Positions 1 to 12,899 of a DNA stretch of 64,000 bases are shown piece after piece. The translations under genes were made by a program, and so were the position numbers. Every line of letters begins with the position of its first letter. The stretch's first letter is position 1. This DNA comes from Sipunculus nudus (taxonomy: Eukaryota > Annelida > Sipuncula > Golfingiida > Sipunculidae), in assembly GCA_026874595.1 (NCBI GenBank), contig CM049316.1:72509176-72573175 (forward strand). Reading direction: 5' to 3'. The notes below the pieces were generated by a model. It worked only from the letters and a program-made list of their open reading frames with translations, was not told where the DNA came from and made no database searches.

Positions 1-640
1 GTTGCAGCAGGTTACTGAACTTCGCCTTATGTTGATTATCCTTTAGCCTCTTAACATGCCTAAATGACTAAACCGGGTGCTGACCAGACATGGGCCACCG
101 GGCCAGTGGCCCACATCTGCATCATTCAAGGACAAGCAGAAGAGGGCCATTTTTGCAACAGGCGCTCAGGGCCAGCCTACTTTACAATAAGATGGTCTAT
201 TAAAGGGTCGTTCCAAATATAGATGAGGGGTGGCAGGTATAGGCCTGATGTCTTACAACACAACATTGTCTTGATCATTTTCTGCAATCCAACATATATT
301 ACATCCATGGTACAGACAAGTTAAATAATACCTGGTGTTGAAACAGATCACTTTTCTGTTATGCTTGAATAACGTTCTGTCAAAAATATAAAAAAATGGA
401 CCATCCTTTTGGGAATTTTATAACACCTTGATGGAAGATGTAAACTACATTGGAAATGTGAAACTCTGTACAAGTTTAGTAAATGGAGAGGTTATAAAAA
501 CAAAATGATAACTAGAAAAGCAAAGAGCACGGACCTCCACCAAGGCAGCTTATTCATTATCAGAAAAGCAGTATTTTATAAATGCAATTTTTTTATTTGA
601 GAATGATGAGTTATAACAATTCAAGTTCTAATGTTTATCA
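1..640. other. unclassified AT-rich sequence
   Basis: I see no coding exon, RNA gene or repeat family shared with the rest of the window here. The short ORF that begins near 582 runs straight into repeat sequence from 641 onward and is not a gene. Confidence 0.4.
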
Positions 641-692
641 AAGTAAAAACAAGCAAATTTGTGGAATTTATGTCCCCTGCTTTGGGCTCTTG
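641..692 (-). mobile_element. HLE-I copy 1, 3' terminal piece
   Basis: This matches 44812-44860, including the words GCAAATTTGTGGAATTTATG and the CCCC(T/C)GC block. It is separated from its own body at 3259-4155 by an inserted HLE-A element. On the minus strand it is the 3' end of family I. Confidence 0.65.
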
Positions 693-1589
693 TTTTTTAG
701 CGAACCTGTGAGCTTATGCAATGGTGTTGATGCGTTGTGCGTCGTCTGTACGTTAACCATAGCTAACTCAAAGATGGCAGGAGCTAGCATCACCAAATTT
801 TTTGCAAATAATCAGTCATCTGAAAAACTCTATCGGATTTTGTTTAATTTTTTCTAACTGCATTTTCTTAGATTTTATAGGGAAAAAGCTTAAAAAGTGT
901 TAAAAATCTTCTCCAAAACTGTCCAGCCAAATTGTCCCATATTTCACTGAAATAATTCCTGGAATAATCTCTCTCAAGTTTGTTCAAATGGTTCCAGTTT
1001 GGAGTTTTTTGGCTGAGTTACAGGAGGTTGAACTTAAGTCATCTGTCCAAAAAAAGCACACTTAAGTTTTAATCTCAGAAATGGCTAGAGCTATCATCAC
1101 CAAATTGATGCCATGTTTGTCACATATGTCATATCCGAAATTGAGGTATTGGTGGTGCCACCTACATTGATCTGTTTTATACAAGCGAAAATGTAATTTT
1201 AGACTCTTCTAGTTTATACACTGTTTTATGATGAAACTGTAAAGTTGATTGGTTTAAACTTTACAAGAATTATTCTTTGGTAGGGTTCTGCCAGTTTTAT
1301 AAGAATAAATTGGGTAAGTGCAGCTTAAAAAAAAGTAGTGTAGCCAACTGAAAAAGGGATTCTGTGGTTGAAAACAGATTTGACAACATGCTGAGTTTCA
1401 GCAGCCAAGTCAAGAGGTCACTCAGTACAACCAGATGGGGTCCAGACATCACCATGGCACCTGACCTGGCTCTGTCTTGTGTCTAGACACGTCGTCAAGA
1501 CGCAGAATGCCCAGATTAAAACTGGTGGAACTTTATCTTTTACTGTTTATAAAAACATGATTTGCATTTTTAGCGTATCTGTGAGCTTA

Positions 1590-2317
1590 TTATCTCCTCG
1601 CAACAAAGTTGCCAAGGGGAAATAGAAATATCTCTGTCAGTGCGTCCGTCCTTCTGTCTGTCCGTTTGGATTTGGCTTGTGGATAGATTTCAAGCCAAAC
1701 AGTTTGACCAAAACCTTCCATCTTGCACATATGGCTCATCCACCCATAGATGAAGACCCCTACCGATTTTGAGGTCACGGGGTCAAAGGTCACAGCCATA
1801 GGGCCCACTTCTTGAAAAAGATTGTGGACCATTAAAGCCAAACTGTTTGACAGAAACCTTTCATCTTGCACTGTCTCACCCATCCATGGATGAAGACCCC
1901 TTTCGATTTTGAGTTCATGGGGTCATAGGTCACCGCCACAGGGCCCACTTCTTGAAAAAGCTTGTGAACCCATTTAAAGCCAAACCGTTTGACCAAAACC
2001 TTACATCTTGCACATATGGCTCACCCACCCATAGATGAAGAACCCTATCAATTTTGAGGTCACAGGGTCAAAGGTTATGGCCACAGGGCCCACTTCTTGA
2101 AAAAGCTTGTGGACCATTTTAAAGCCAAACCATTTGACCAACACCTGTCTGTGTCATCTTGCACATATGGCTCATCCACCCATAGATGAAGACCCCTATT
2201 TAGTTGAGGTCACAGGAGCAAAGGTCAAGGCCAGAAAGCTGCCCTCCTCACCTCCTTATTTTACCACTGTGTAGTATACCCATTCTAATTATGCCCCTTG
2301 CAAGGGGATGCCCTTGT
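1590..2317 (+). mobile_element. HLE-G element
   Basis: A 5' hairpin sits at 1594-1620 (CTCCTCGCAAC, loop AAA, GTTGCCAAGGGG), followed by a GTCCGTCC/TGTCTGTCC spacer. About four tandem units of 130-155 bp follow; each contains GGGCCCACTTCTTGAAAAAG, ATCTTGCACATATGGCTCA and GAGGTCACAGGGTCAAAGGT. The 3' end is the palindromic CCCCTTGCAAGGGG followed by ATGCCCTTGTT. The left neighbour is a decayed A start; the right neighbour is a B piece lacking its own 5' end. Confidence 0.6.
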
Positions 2318-3085
2318 TTGATTCAGGATTATGATCGAGTCACGTGTGAACTGCTACGCCCTCATTTTTGGTTGACCTCTGACCTATCCTCTCTGTCCAG
2401 CTTCAATTGTGCGTCTGATTCCACACATAAACCCATATATCTCGGGAACCGATTGACCAATCAGGCTAAAAATTTTGCACAAATGTAGCCCTTGGATAGC
2501 TTTATAACATACACTAAAAATGGTGGTGCACCTGCAACCATTTTTGCACAGCGTCCTTCCGTTTGTCTGCCATGAGATAAAATCACTCATATCTCTGCAG
2601 TGGTTTGACATATCTGCCTAAAGTTTTGCAGGTTTATACGTATAATCTTGGATAGCTTTCTGGATTTTGTGGCAGGTTGCCCCACCTACATTCATGTTTA
2701 CGCTGCAGACTTCCAAGCTCATATCTCAGAAACCGTTTGACCTATTGGGCCAAAATTTTGCATGTATAGATCTCACATAGGTCCTAATCATACACAAGAT
2801 TGGTGGCTCAACCTACCTCCATTTTTGCACAGCGTCTGTCTGTTTGTCTGCCGTGGTTTGACATATCTGCCTAAAATTTTGCACATGTAAACCATTTGGA
2901 CAGCTTTCTTGTTTTTGGCGGTAAGTGGAGCAACCTACATACACATTTCGGCTGCAGACATCCATGCTAATAGGCAACACACCTCACTCCATTTCCCCTT
3001 GCCACTCAGTTCATGCCTCACTTCACAAGTCCCACTCCGATTTTGGCAGATACACATAGTCGCTTGTCGGCTACCAGTATTCTAG
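2318..3085 (+). mobile_element. HLE-B copy 1, 5'-truncated
   Basis: The body matches the B copies at 16182 and 32025. It keeps repeated GGTGG..CC.CC blocks and CATATCTC(G/T) words, and the 3' end: a subterminal TTTTGGCAGATA, a hairpin around GTCGCTTGTCGGCTAC, then TATTCTAG followed by T. The 5' hairpin and about 120 bp are missing at the join with G. Confidence 0.7.
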
Positions 3086-3258
3086 TTTTAAAATGTCCTA
3101 GTCGGAAACTTGCAGGTCGGAAACATCCAATTTGCTGAAATCATAATGACTAAGGTAGATATGCAGGGCGTAAGAGGATCAATATTAAATTTTAAAAATA
3201 AAGCTCCATTCATACTCCAAAACTTTGCACAGGTTCGCATTAGGCCTGTAGACCTTGT

Positions 3259-4155
3259 TATGCTTGAAAATGGACGGACAGACAGAGTGACAGACAGACA
3301 GACAGACAGAAGCGAGATACTTCAAAATAAATCCCAACCAAGGTAAGCATGAGAGCAATCACTGACCAAAATTTGAATGAAATCGGATAATATTTAGGAA
3401 AGTTACCTCCTGGAAATGAAAACCTAACTGACAGACAGACAGACAGACAGAAGCCAGACACTCCAAAACAAATCCCAACCAAGGTATGCATGAGAGTAAT
3501 CACTGACCCAAATTTGAATGAAATGAGATAATATTTAGGAAAGTTATCACCATAAAACAAAAACTTGACAGACGGACAAAGGAACAGACAGACAGGCAAC
3601 AAACCAGACACTCCAAAACCAATCCCAACCAAGGTAAGCACGAGGGGTATCTCTTACTAAAATTTGAATGAAATCTGATAATATTTAGGAAAGTTATGCC
3701 ACAGAAATGAAAACCTGACGGACTAACAGGCCAGCTTACAAGCAGAGCAACTGACAGACAGACAGACAGAAGCCAGAAACTTCAAAACAAACCCCAACCA
3801 AGGTAAGCATAAAAGCAATCACTGACCAAAATTATAATTAAATCGGATAATATTTAGGAAAGTTATCGCCATAAAAGGAAAACCCGATAGATGGACAAAG
3901 AAACAGACAGACAAACAGAAGCCAGACACTCCAAAACCAATCCCAACAAAGGTAAGCATGAGGGCTATCTCTGACTAAAATTTGAATGAAATCAGATAAT
4001 ATTTAGGAAAGCTATCACACAGAAACGAAAACCTGACAGACAGACAAAGTTACAGACAGACAGACAAACAGAAGCCAGAGACTCCAAAACGAATCCAAAC
4101 CAAGGTATGCATGAGAGCAATCATTTACCCAAATTTGAATTAAATCTGATATTTG
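3259..4155 (-). repeat. HLE-I copy 1, tandem body
   Basis: About six units of roughly 140-165 bp. Each carries GACAGACAGACAG, GAAGCCAGACACTCCAAAAC, CCCAACCAAGGTAAGCATGA and ATAATATTTAGGAAAGTTA. The same array occurs at 44880-45500. Short ORFs here are by-products of the repeat and show only Ser/Cys/Val/Leu-rich translations of GTCTGTC on the reverse strand. The 5' end of this copy is lost where a B element starts at 4156. Confidence 0.7.
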
Positions 4156-4398
4156 TATCCGCAAAATCAAAGTTTTGCGGATACTATGTATTTGACTGGG
4201 TTCTGCCGCCGCGTTTGTTTCTGGAGAACTCTGAGACTACTCTATGAATTTTTCCAAAACTTACACCAATTATCTGGTCACATGTGAACTGGTGCCTAAC
4301 CAATTTGCTTTGACCTCTGACCTTTTCTCTCTGCCCAGTGTCCATTTGGGCGTCTGTTTTCACACATAAACCCATATATCTCAGAAAGTTTGACCAAT
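4156..4398 (+). mobile_element. HLE-B copy 2, left part
   Basis: It starts with the B hairpin TATCCGCAAAATC-AAA-GTTTTGCGGATA followed by CTATG, and is cut at 4398 by an F element. The matching right part resumes at about 6051. About 85 bp of B expected from other copies are missing across the insertion. Confidence 0.7.
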
Positions 4399-6050
4399 AT
4401 TCTATTAAATATTCTATTTTTCTTTAATTTGTTATTAAAAACCACTAAAAATTTATTAATTTATTGTTTATTGTTTTGTTGTTGGTTAAAACTACTAGAT
4501 GAGTTGGGTTGCACACCTGGATTAACTGTGGCTGGGCATTAGCTGCCTGGCTGCCCAAGTGTATGCCTCGCCTGAAGCATGCATAATTTGCTGAAAGTTC
4601 AACAAGGTCAACATTCAGGTGACTCAAGAGAGGCAGGAGAGAGCCATTGAGGTCCAACATGGTCTCATAAAAACATTAATAAAAGCTACAATTTTTGGCC
4701 ATTTTCTTTCAGCTTTCTAAACTAAAAAGCTGAAATCCTTATGTGTGCATGATATGAAATTATGTCAACAGTGCTCACAGGAAACAAACGTGCCATGGTC
4801 AAAGTTGGGCAAAATTTAAGGTACTTATTTTATATTAAAACTAATAACTTATAAAATTTCAAAAATTCAGAACTAAATTTGGGTATTCAATTGAATCTTG
4901 ATTAAATAATGTTACACCCCTGACAAAAAAATCTCTGGCTTCAGCACTCCCCTAGTTAAGGGAGTAAATATATTTCTTGATTTTTTACAAAGTGCATTAT
5001 GTTTGGGCCCATAACTTAAAACAATTACGCAATACTGACATCATTTCTGGCATGTGCATAGAGAATGTATAGAAAAATATGTATATTATATTTGATTAAA
5101 GTCAGATCAGTGGTTTTGATATTCGGCAGTCTTGAAGTGGAAAAACGGGTTTTTAATGAAAAAATGAAGTGTTTCATTAATATCTTGAAGGTATTAAGTC
5201 CTAGTGACCAAATTCTTGGAATGGTAGGGGATTTTGGAGACATCTGATTGTATGCCAAATTTTAGGAACTGAGAGCTGAAGCTGGGGAGCTGAACTCTTG
5301 CAAACTGCATAACACTAGTTTGATGTAAACAATATGTTACATGGTGCTTGAAAACTTGAATAAAATCTACAGTTTTAGATTTGCTGGTTTCAAATTTTTG
5401 GTGTTAACAGACAAAATGCTAACAAAAACATGCTGTGAAAATTAAATCCACAGTACTTACAGGAAAAAAAGTGTCATTGTCTAAGTTGGGCAAAATTTAA
5501 GGTACCAATTTTATATTTTTGTTAATATTTTAAAAATTTAAAGATTTTGATCTAATTTTGGGTATACAATTTAATTTTGATTAATTAAAGTTATATTACT
5601 GGAAAAAAGTCTATTGCTTTAACAGGTTTTGTGTTAAGTGATCAAATATCTTTCCTGATTTCTTACAAAATGCATTATGTTTGGGCCCATAACTTTTTTA
5701 AATTATATAATACAGACATAATTTCTGGCATGAACATAGGAAATATATGGAGGAATATTTATGGTAAATATGAGGAAAAACAGATGAGTGGTTTTGATAT
5801 TAGGCAGTCCTGAAGTGTGAAAATAGGTTTTTAATAAAAAATTGAGGTTTTTCCTTAATTTCTCAAAGGAACGAAATCGCAAGACCCAGTTTTCGGCTTG
5901 GTAGGAGATCTTTGGGACATCTAACATTATGCCAAATTTTGGATTCCTAGATCTTGCGGTTTCTTAACGTGCCACATTTACGGACAGACGGACGGAGGGA
6001 CAACGGACCACGACTATAGCTCAGATGACTTATAGTCAGCTGAGCTAAAA
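4399..6050 (+). mobile_element. HLE-F copy 1 inside B
   Basis: From about 4436 the sequence is closely similar to 58026-59657, including the GATGAGTTGGGTTG, GGGCATTAGCTGCCTGGCTG and TGATATTAGGCAGTC words. It ends at CACGACTATAGCTCAG then TATAGTCAGCTGAGCTAAAAA, the F 3' end. The left edge reads TTAAAAACCACTAAAAATTT, which resembles the F-to-F junction at 58021, so this copy may derive from a tandem pair. Confidence 0.65.
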
Positions 6051-6748
6051 ATGGTGGTGCCACCTGCAACCATGTTTGCACAGTGTCCATCTGTTTGTCT
6101 GCCTTGGGTTAAAATCACTCATATCTCTGCAGTGGTTTGACTACTTCACCAGAAATTTGGTATGCGTAAACATCCTGGATAGCTTTCTTGATTTTATGAT
6201 AGGTGGCGCCACCTACAATCACCTGCAATCTGCAGACATCCATGCTTATATCTCTGGACTGGTTTGAAGATCTTCCTGAAAATTTGCATGTGTATAGATC
6301 TCAAATAGCTCTTTATCATACCCAAAACTGGTGGCGCCACCTGCAACCATTTCTGCACAACATCCGTCTGTTTGTCTGCTGTTGGATAAAATCACACATC
6401 TCACTAGTGGTTTGACATATCTGCCTAAAAATGTGCAGGTGGCGCCACCTGCCACCATATTTGCACAGAGTCCTTCTTTTTGGCTGATGTGGGATAAAAT
6501 CACTCATATAAAAGTTGTGGTTTGACTTATCTGCCTAAAATTTTGCATATGTATACAATATGGACAGCTTTCTGGATATTGTGGTAGGTCGTGTAACCTA
6601 CATACACATTTTGGCTGCAGACATCCAGGCTATTATGCAGCACACCTCACTCTATTTTCCCTTGCCACTCAATCCATGCCTCACTTCTCCCGTCCCTATC
6701 TGATTTTGGCGGATACACGTAGTCGCTTGTTGACTACCTGTATTCTAG
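6051..6748 (+). mobile_element. HLE-B copy 2, right part
   Basis: The tandem body has GGTGGCGCCACC at about 6204, 6331 and 6430. The 3' end is complete: TTTTGGCGGATA (reverse complement of the B 5' motif), the hairpin GTAGTC-GCTTGTT-GACTAC, then TGTATTCTAG followed by T. The ORFs in this stretch exist only because the repeat is open by chance. Confidence 0.75.
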
Positions 6749-6796
6749 TTTTTGTGTTGTGTGCACCCATGCCAGAATTTCAGCAGTGATGTTTGT
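6749..6796 (+). repeat. HLE-A tail fragment, left half
   Basis: It contains GTGCACCCATGCCAGAATTT, also found at 44583. It is split from its continuation at 15583-15708 by the E element, so the tail of an A element was here before E arrived. Confidence 0.65.
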
Positions 6797-8044
6797 TGCT
6801 TGCCGGAATCAAAGATTTCGGCAAGCATATTGGTCAGTTGCGTATGTCTGTTTGTCTGTTTGTTTGTCATCACTCTCCTGGCCACAATTTTGCCACAATC
6901 ACCTTGAAACTTACAGGGATAATGGAAAACAAAATTTCTAGGTGCCCTATTGTTTTTGGTTAATATAGGTCAACGGTTAAGGTCAAGGTCATTGAAAAAG
7001 CTCGAAATTTTATTTTCCTAACAACTTGGTCAAAATGGCCCTATCAACCTTATTCTAGGGTCATTTTCGTCATCTATCCCTTCTTCATACCATGGTATGA
7101 TCAACCTTTGTTGACCTTGTGTCACCTTGTCAGTATGTCCGTCTGTTCCTCTGCTGTTGTCAATATGGTCAACGACCTTGATGGTCTCAATGACATTTAG
7201 CACACTTCAGGCCACAATTTCGCCACAATAACTTTCAAACTTTCAGAAACAATGGAAATCTAAACTTCTAGATGCCCTATTGTTTTTTGGTCAATATAGG
7301 TCCAAGGTCAAGGTCAAGATCATTAAAAAACTTTGAAACATTATTTTCCTCATAACTTGGTCAAAAATGGCCGTATCAACCTTATTCTAAGGTCATTTTG
7401 TTTGTCTTTCCCTTCCCTATACCATGGCATGTTTAAACTTTATTGACCATGTGTCATCTTGTCAGTATGTCTGTCTGTTCCTCTGTTGTTGTCAATTTTG
7501 TCAAAGGCCTTGATGTTCTGTCTGACATTTAGTACAGTACAGGCCACAATTTTGCAGAAATCACCTTGAAACTTTTAAGGATGATGGAAAACCCTAATGG
7601 GTGCCCTAATGTTTTTTTTTGTCTATGTAGGTCAAGGGCAAGGTCATCGAAAAACCTTGAAATTTTATTTTTTTCATAACTTGGTCAAATATGGTGGTAT
7701 CAACCTCATTCTAAGGTCATTTTCCTAGTTTTTCAATTCCCCGTGTTATGGTATGATCAACTTTTGTTGACCTTGTCAGTATGTCTCTCTGTTCCTCTGT
7801 TGTTGTCAATTTCGTCACCGCCTTGATGTTCTGTCTCACATTCAGCATACTAAAGGCCACTATTTTGAAGCAATCGCTTTGAAACTTTTCAAACAAGTTA
7901 ATGTCATCTAAATGTTGAAGTTGTTGGTATTTTATATTAATCGGTCGAAGGTCAAGGTCATCAAAAAACCTGAAAGTCGTTATTTCCTCATAACTTGGTC
8001 AAAAATGCTCATAACCTCATTCTTACCTCATTATGATGTTCCTC

Positions 8045-10601
8045 TAGTTTTACCCATGTCCGTCGATCCTTCCGTCATTCCGAAATCAAACAGTTGTACG
8101 GACTTTTTTTTCGCAATGCCTGCAGATATTGGCCTGATTTTTGGTGTGTGGGCAGATATAGACCAATTACAGATCGAGTTTGCGTTTCGTCCCGGTTGAC
8201 CTACTTTTGACCGTTTTACGGCTCCTAAACTTAAAAAATTTCATGAAAAATAGAAATTTCATGACAAATACACATGTACGGACTTTTTTTCGCAATGCCT
8301 GCAGATATTGGCCTGATTTTTGGAGTGTAGGCAGATAATGATCAGTTACAGATCGAGTTCACGTTTCGTCCCAGTTGACCTACTTTTGACTGTTTTACGG
8401 CTCCTAAACTTAGAAAATTTCATGAAAAATATAAATTTTCATGACAAATGTACACATGTACGGACTTTTTTTCGTAATGCCTGCAGATATTGGCCTGATT
8501 TTTTGTGTGTGGGCAGATATTGACCAGTTACAGATCGAGTTCGCGTTTCGTCCCGGTTGACCTACTTTTGAACGTTTTACGGCTCCTGAACATAGAAAAT
8601 TTCATGAAAAATATGAAATTTCATGACAAATACACATGTACAGACTTTTTTTCGCAATGCCTGCAGATATTGGCCTGATTTTTGGTGTGTGGGCAGATAT
8701 TGACCAGTTACAGATCGAGTTCGCGTTTGGTCTCAGTTGACCTACTTTTGATTGTTTTACGGCTCCTGAACATAGAAAATTTCATGTTAACTATAAATTT
8801 TCATGACAAATACACTTGTACAGACTTTTCTTTGCAATACCTGCAGATATTGGCCTGATTTTTTATGTGTGGGCAGATAATGACCAGTTACAGATCGAGT
8901 TCACGTTTTGTCCCAGTTGACCTACTTTTGGCCATTTGACGGTGCTCTAACATAGAAAATTTCATAAAAAAGTGCACATGTATAGACTTTTTTTCGCAGT
9001 GCCTGCAGATACGGGCCTGATTTTTGGTGTGTAGGCAGGTAATGACCAGTTACAGATCGAGTTCTTGTTTTGTCCCAGTTGACCTGTTTTTGACCATTTG
9101 ACTGCTCCTGAACATAGAAAGTTTCATGAAAAATAGAAATTTTCATAACAAATGCATATGTACTGACTTTTTTTCCTCAATGCCTGCAGATACCACCCTG
9201 ATTTTTTATGTGTGGGCAGATAATGACAGTTACAGATCGAGTTCACGTTTCATCCAATGGCCTACTTTTGACCGTTATACGGCTCCTAAACTTAAAAAAT
9301 TTCATGAAAAATAGAAATTTCATGACAAATACACATGTACGGACTTTTTTTCGCAATGCCTGCAGATATTGGCCTGATTTTTGGAGTGTAGGCAGATAAT
9401 GATCAGTTACAGATCGAGTTCACGTTTCGTCCCAGTTGACCTACTTTTGACTGTTTTACGGCTCCTAAACTTAGAAAATTTCATGAAAAATATAAATTTT
9501 CATGACAAATGTACACATGTACGGACTTTTTTTCGTAATGCCTGCAGATATTGGCCTGATTTTTTGTGTGTGGGCAGATATTGACCAGTTACAGATCGAG
9601 TTCGCGTTTCGTCCCGGTTGACCTACTTTTGAACGTTTTACGGCTCCTGAACATAGAAAATTTCATGAAAAATATGAAATTTCATGACAAATACACATGT
9701 ACAGACTTTTTTTCGCAATGCCTGCAGATATTGGCCTGATTTTTGGTGTGTGGGCAGATATTGACCAGTTACAGATCGAGTTTGCGTTTGGTCTCAGTTG
9801 ACCTACTTTTGATTGTTTTACGGCTCCTGAACATAGAAAATTTCATGTTAAATATAAATTTTCATGACAAATACACTTGTACAGACTTTTCTTTGCAATA
9901 CCTGCAGATATTGGCCTGATTTTTTATGTGTGGGCAGATAATGACCAGTTACAGATCGAGTTCACGTTTTGTCCCAGTTGACCTACTTTTGGCCATTTGA
10001 CGGTGCTCTAACATAGAAAATTTCATAAAAAAGTGCACATGTATAGACTTTTTTTCGCAGTGCCTGCAGATACGGGCCTGATTTTTGGTGTGTAGGCAGG
10101 TAATGACCAGTTACAGATCGAGTTCTTGTTTTGTCCCAGTTGACCTGTTTTTGACCATTTGACTGCTCCTGAACATACAAAGTTTCATGAAAAATAGAAA
10201 TTTTCATAACAAATGCATATGTACTGACTTTTTTTCCTCAATGCCTGCAGATACCACCCTGATTTTTTATGTGTGGGCAGATAATGACAGTTACAGATCG
10301 AGTTCACGTTTCATCCTGGTTGACCTACTTTTGATTGTTTTACGGCTCCTAAACATAAAAAATTTCATGAAAGACAAATTTTTATGGAAAATGCAAATGT
10401 TAGACTTTTTTTCACAATGCCTGCATATACTGGCATGATTTTTGGTGTGTTGCTTGATAATGACCCATTACAGATCGAGTTTGCATTTTGCCCTTGTTGA
10501 CCTACTTTTGACCATACGACACGTCATGAACTTTTCAAAATTTTACAAATGTTTCTAATTTGCCCCAGGTGGGGGCATTCGTGTCGTTCCGACACATCTA
10601 G
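8045..10601 (+). mobile_element. HLE-D copy 1 inside E, 5' end lost
   Basis: About 13 tandem units of roughly 175-180 bp, each with TACGGACTTTTTTTCGCAAT, GCCTGCAGATATTGGCCTGA, CAGTTACAGATCGAGTT and TTTCATGAAAAAT. The 3' end is canonical: CCCCAGGTGGGGGCATTC, hairpin GTGTCG-TTC-CGACAC, ATCTAG followed by T. The 5' hairpin seen in copy 2 is absent; the copy begins at TAGTTTTACCCATGTCCG. All short ORFs here are repeat translations, two of them identical because of an internal duplication. Confidence 0.75.
8205..10312 (+). repeat. 1,061-bp direct duplication within D copy 1
   Basis: Positions 8205-9251 recur at 9266-10312 at a constant offset of 1,061 bp with only scattered differences, for example GTTAACTATAAA versus GTTAAATATAAA. 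Each copy holds about six 175-180 bp units, so this is a higher-order repeat and probably recent. Confidence 0.8.
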
Positions 10602-11247
10602 TTTTCTTTGTCTGTCCATTCCCCATATCATGGTATGATCAACATTTGTTGACATTGTGTCACTTTGTCAGTATGTCTGTCTGTTCCTCTGTTGTCAATT
10701 TTGTCATCGGCCTTGATGTTCTGTCTGACATTGAGCACTCTACAGGCCACAATTTTGCCACAATAACTTTGTCACTTTCAGAGATGATGGAAAACTAAAG
10801 TATGTTGGTGCCCTATTGTTTTTTGTCAATTCGGGTCAAAGGGAAAGGGCAAGGTCATAGAAAAACCGAGACATTTTGTTTTCCTCATAACTTGGTAAAA
10901 AAAATGGTCGTATCAACCTGAGTCTTACTTCATTTTGTTCGTCTTACCATTTTCCATGCATATCATGACATCATCAGTCTTTGTTGACCTTGTGTCATCT
11001 TGTTTTTATTTCTGTCAAAAATGGATTGTCCAGTATAGGATAGCTACTGATAATAACATTAACAATGTCACTCTGTCTGTCTTTCTGTCTGTCTGTCTGT
11101 CTACTCCTCTTTGACTTTTGAAAATCAGCAAAACCTTATTCATATGTGATTCTATTTCCCCCATGATAAGGGTTTTTCATTTGATCAGATCCAAATGTTC
11201 CCTGTCTGTCTGCCTAGTAACTGTCCATCTATTTCGCTGTCTTATTT

Positions 11248-11287
11248 CCGGTCACTTCCGGCAAGCGTACAACCTCTGGTCGTCTTA
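11248..11287 (+). repeat. internal HLE-E 3' terminus (variant)
   Basis: CACTTCCGGCAAGCGTACAA then CCTCTGGTCGTCTTAG followed by T. It matches the E 3' end, but the hairpin stem is imperfect and the end reads CTTAG instead of CTAG. Confidence 0.6.
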
Positions 11288-12899
11288 GTTTGTTTGTTTG
11301 TGTCCGCTCTACAGGCCACAATTTTTAAACAATCGCTCTGAAACTTAGGGAAAGAGTGTAAAATTGATTATCCTCGGTGGTCAAGGTCAAAGGTCAAGGT
11401 CAGGGTCATCCAAAAACCTAAAAACGTTTTTTTCTGCATATCTTCGTCAATAATAATCGCAGCCACTCAAACTGCAGCTCATTCTATTTGCGATAAGATG
11501 GCGAAAAGCGCCACTGCAAAATTGTTCCATTCTGCTGTCACCATGGGTAGGCATTTTGGGGAAAAAATCCTGAAATTTGAATTTTTTTTCTAACTTTGCC
11601 ATTTCCAAAGCTAGAGACGTCATTTTTTTTTGCACAAGGTAGTATTCAATGAGGTGTTAATCATACAATATCAAGTCTCGAAGAATCTCGTGCCATTTCT
11701 TGTAAAACGAGATTTTCGAAATTTCTGAAAATATGACCTGGAGGTCTCAGTTTTTATACAATGACTTTAAAAGTGATATATTTTTTGTTAATCTGTAATA
11801 TCTCGAACTTGTTTTTTCACTTTTTGAAAAAAAGCCATTAGGGGGCATGGTACATGAATCACTGTAACATATCATTTTTCTGCCACATCTAAAAAATATT
11901 GAAACATGGCACAATTTTTATTGTCGTATCTTAAACTAGGATCATTGGCTTATTCCTCTGCACATGTAGCTTTAGGCTGCCATTACCATGGTTACCAAAT
12001 TTTGGGGTAAAACTTGATGATCTGAAAATATGCAGTTTTTGGCTTCTGTCTCGGTTAATATTTATGTTTCAAGGGTCTAGTTTTTTGTATAAGGCTGCTT
12101 CCCCTTGGTTCTAAGTCATTCAATTGCAAGTCTCGTCAAATCTCGCTCTGTTTATCGCCAAACGAGAAATTACGAGATTTCACAGAAATGCTTATAACTT
12201 TGTCACCTTTCTGGTTTAAGAGGAGAAGTTTTCAGCATTTTGTAGAAATTCAATAGCTCAATCGTATAAAACTGCAAATCTCGACAAATCTCGCATTATC
12301 TCCCACCAACAAGAATATTCGAGATTTCGAACAAATGTCTATATCTCGATCTCGGTCATTTTAATGCTATATATTATATTTTCTACTGGTTGAGAATGCT
12401 TTGACTTGTTTGAAGTGACACAAGTATACATCTCATCGTATCTCGCAGAACATGGAACCATTTAAACAAATGCCTATAATCCTGTCATTTTTTACAATAC
12501 AGACATTTAGTTTTAGGCATGGGACAGTGTCTGACACTCTCAGTCATATTATGTGATTATATAGCAATTCTCGTCAAATCTCGCCTCGTTTTTTATTAAA
12601 TGATGAAGATACATCCAATTGCTGTGAGCACAAGTGGCTTCAGGGTTGACCGGTAAGTGCCGGCAAGGCCATTACAGTTGCAAGTTGGCGTGCACGGTCG
12701 TCCATGGCATGAATTTCACAAAGCAGCATTGAAAAGGGGACAAAAGCCGCTAAATTTGAATTGAACACACCTGTTATTTTTATTGTGTCCCCTTGTGCGG
12801 CCACTTGTGTTGCCAGGAACCACTGGCAGGTCTTTCATACCAGGGATCCCAATTTTGAAGTTGGGTGTGTCAAAATATGGGCGGATCCCTGGTTTAGCA

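Larger units (their letters stand above)
693..3258 (+). mobile_element. HLE-A copy 1, with G and B pieces inside
   Basis: A non-autonomous rolling-circle-type element. It opens with TTTTTAGCGAACCTGTGAGC and closes near 3230-3258 with CACAGGTTCGC, the exact reverse complement of the 5' motif GCGAACCTGTG. A short hairpin follows (AGGCC-TGT-AGACC, one mismatch). The first 640 bp match the bodies at 29782 and 34635. The rest is taken up by a G element and a B piece. A second, decayed copy of the A start lies at about 1570-1590. There is no open coding frame. Confidence 0.7.

Noticed and set aside
3258-3641. 127-codon minus-strand ORF rich in Ser, Val, Cys and Leu
   Set aside because: It translates the GACAGACAG-rich HLE-I array; a similar frame appears at 44996-45409 for the same reason.
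8320-9584. Two identical 67-codon ORFs at 8320 and 9381
   Set aside because: They are two copies of a D-unit translation created by the 1,061-bp duplication, not a gene family.
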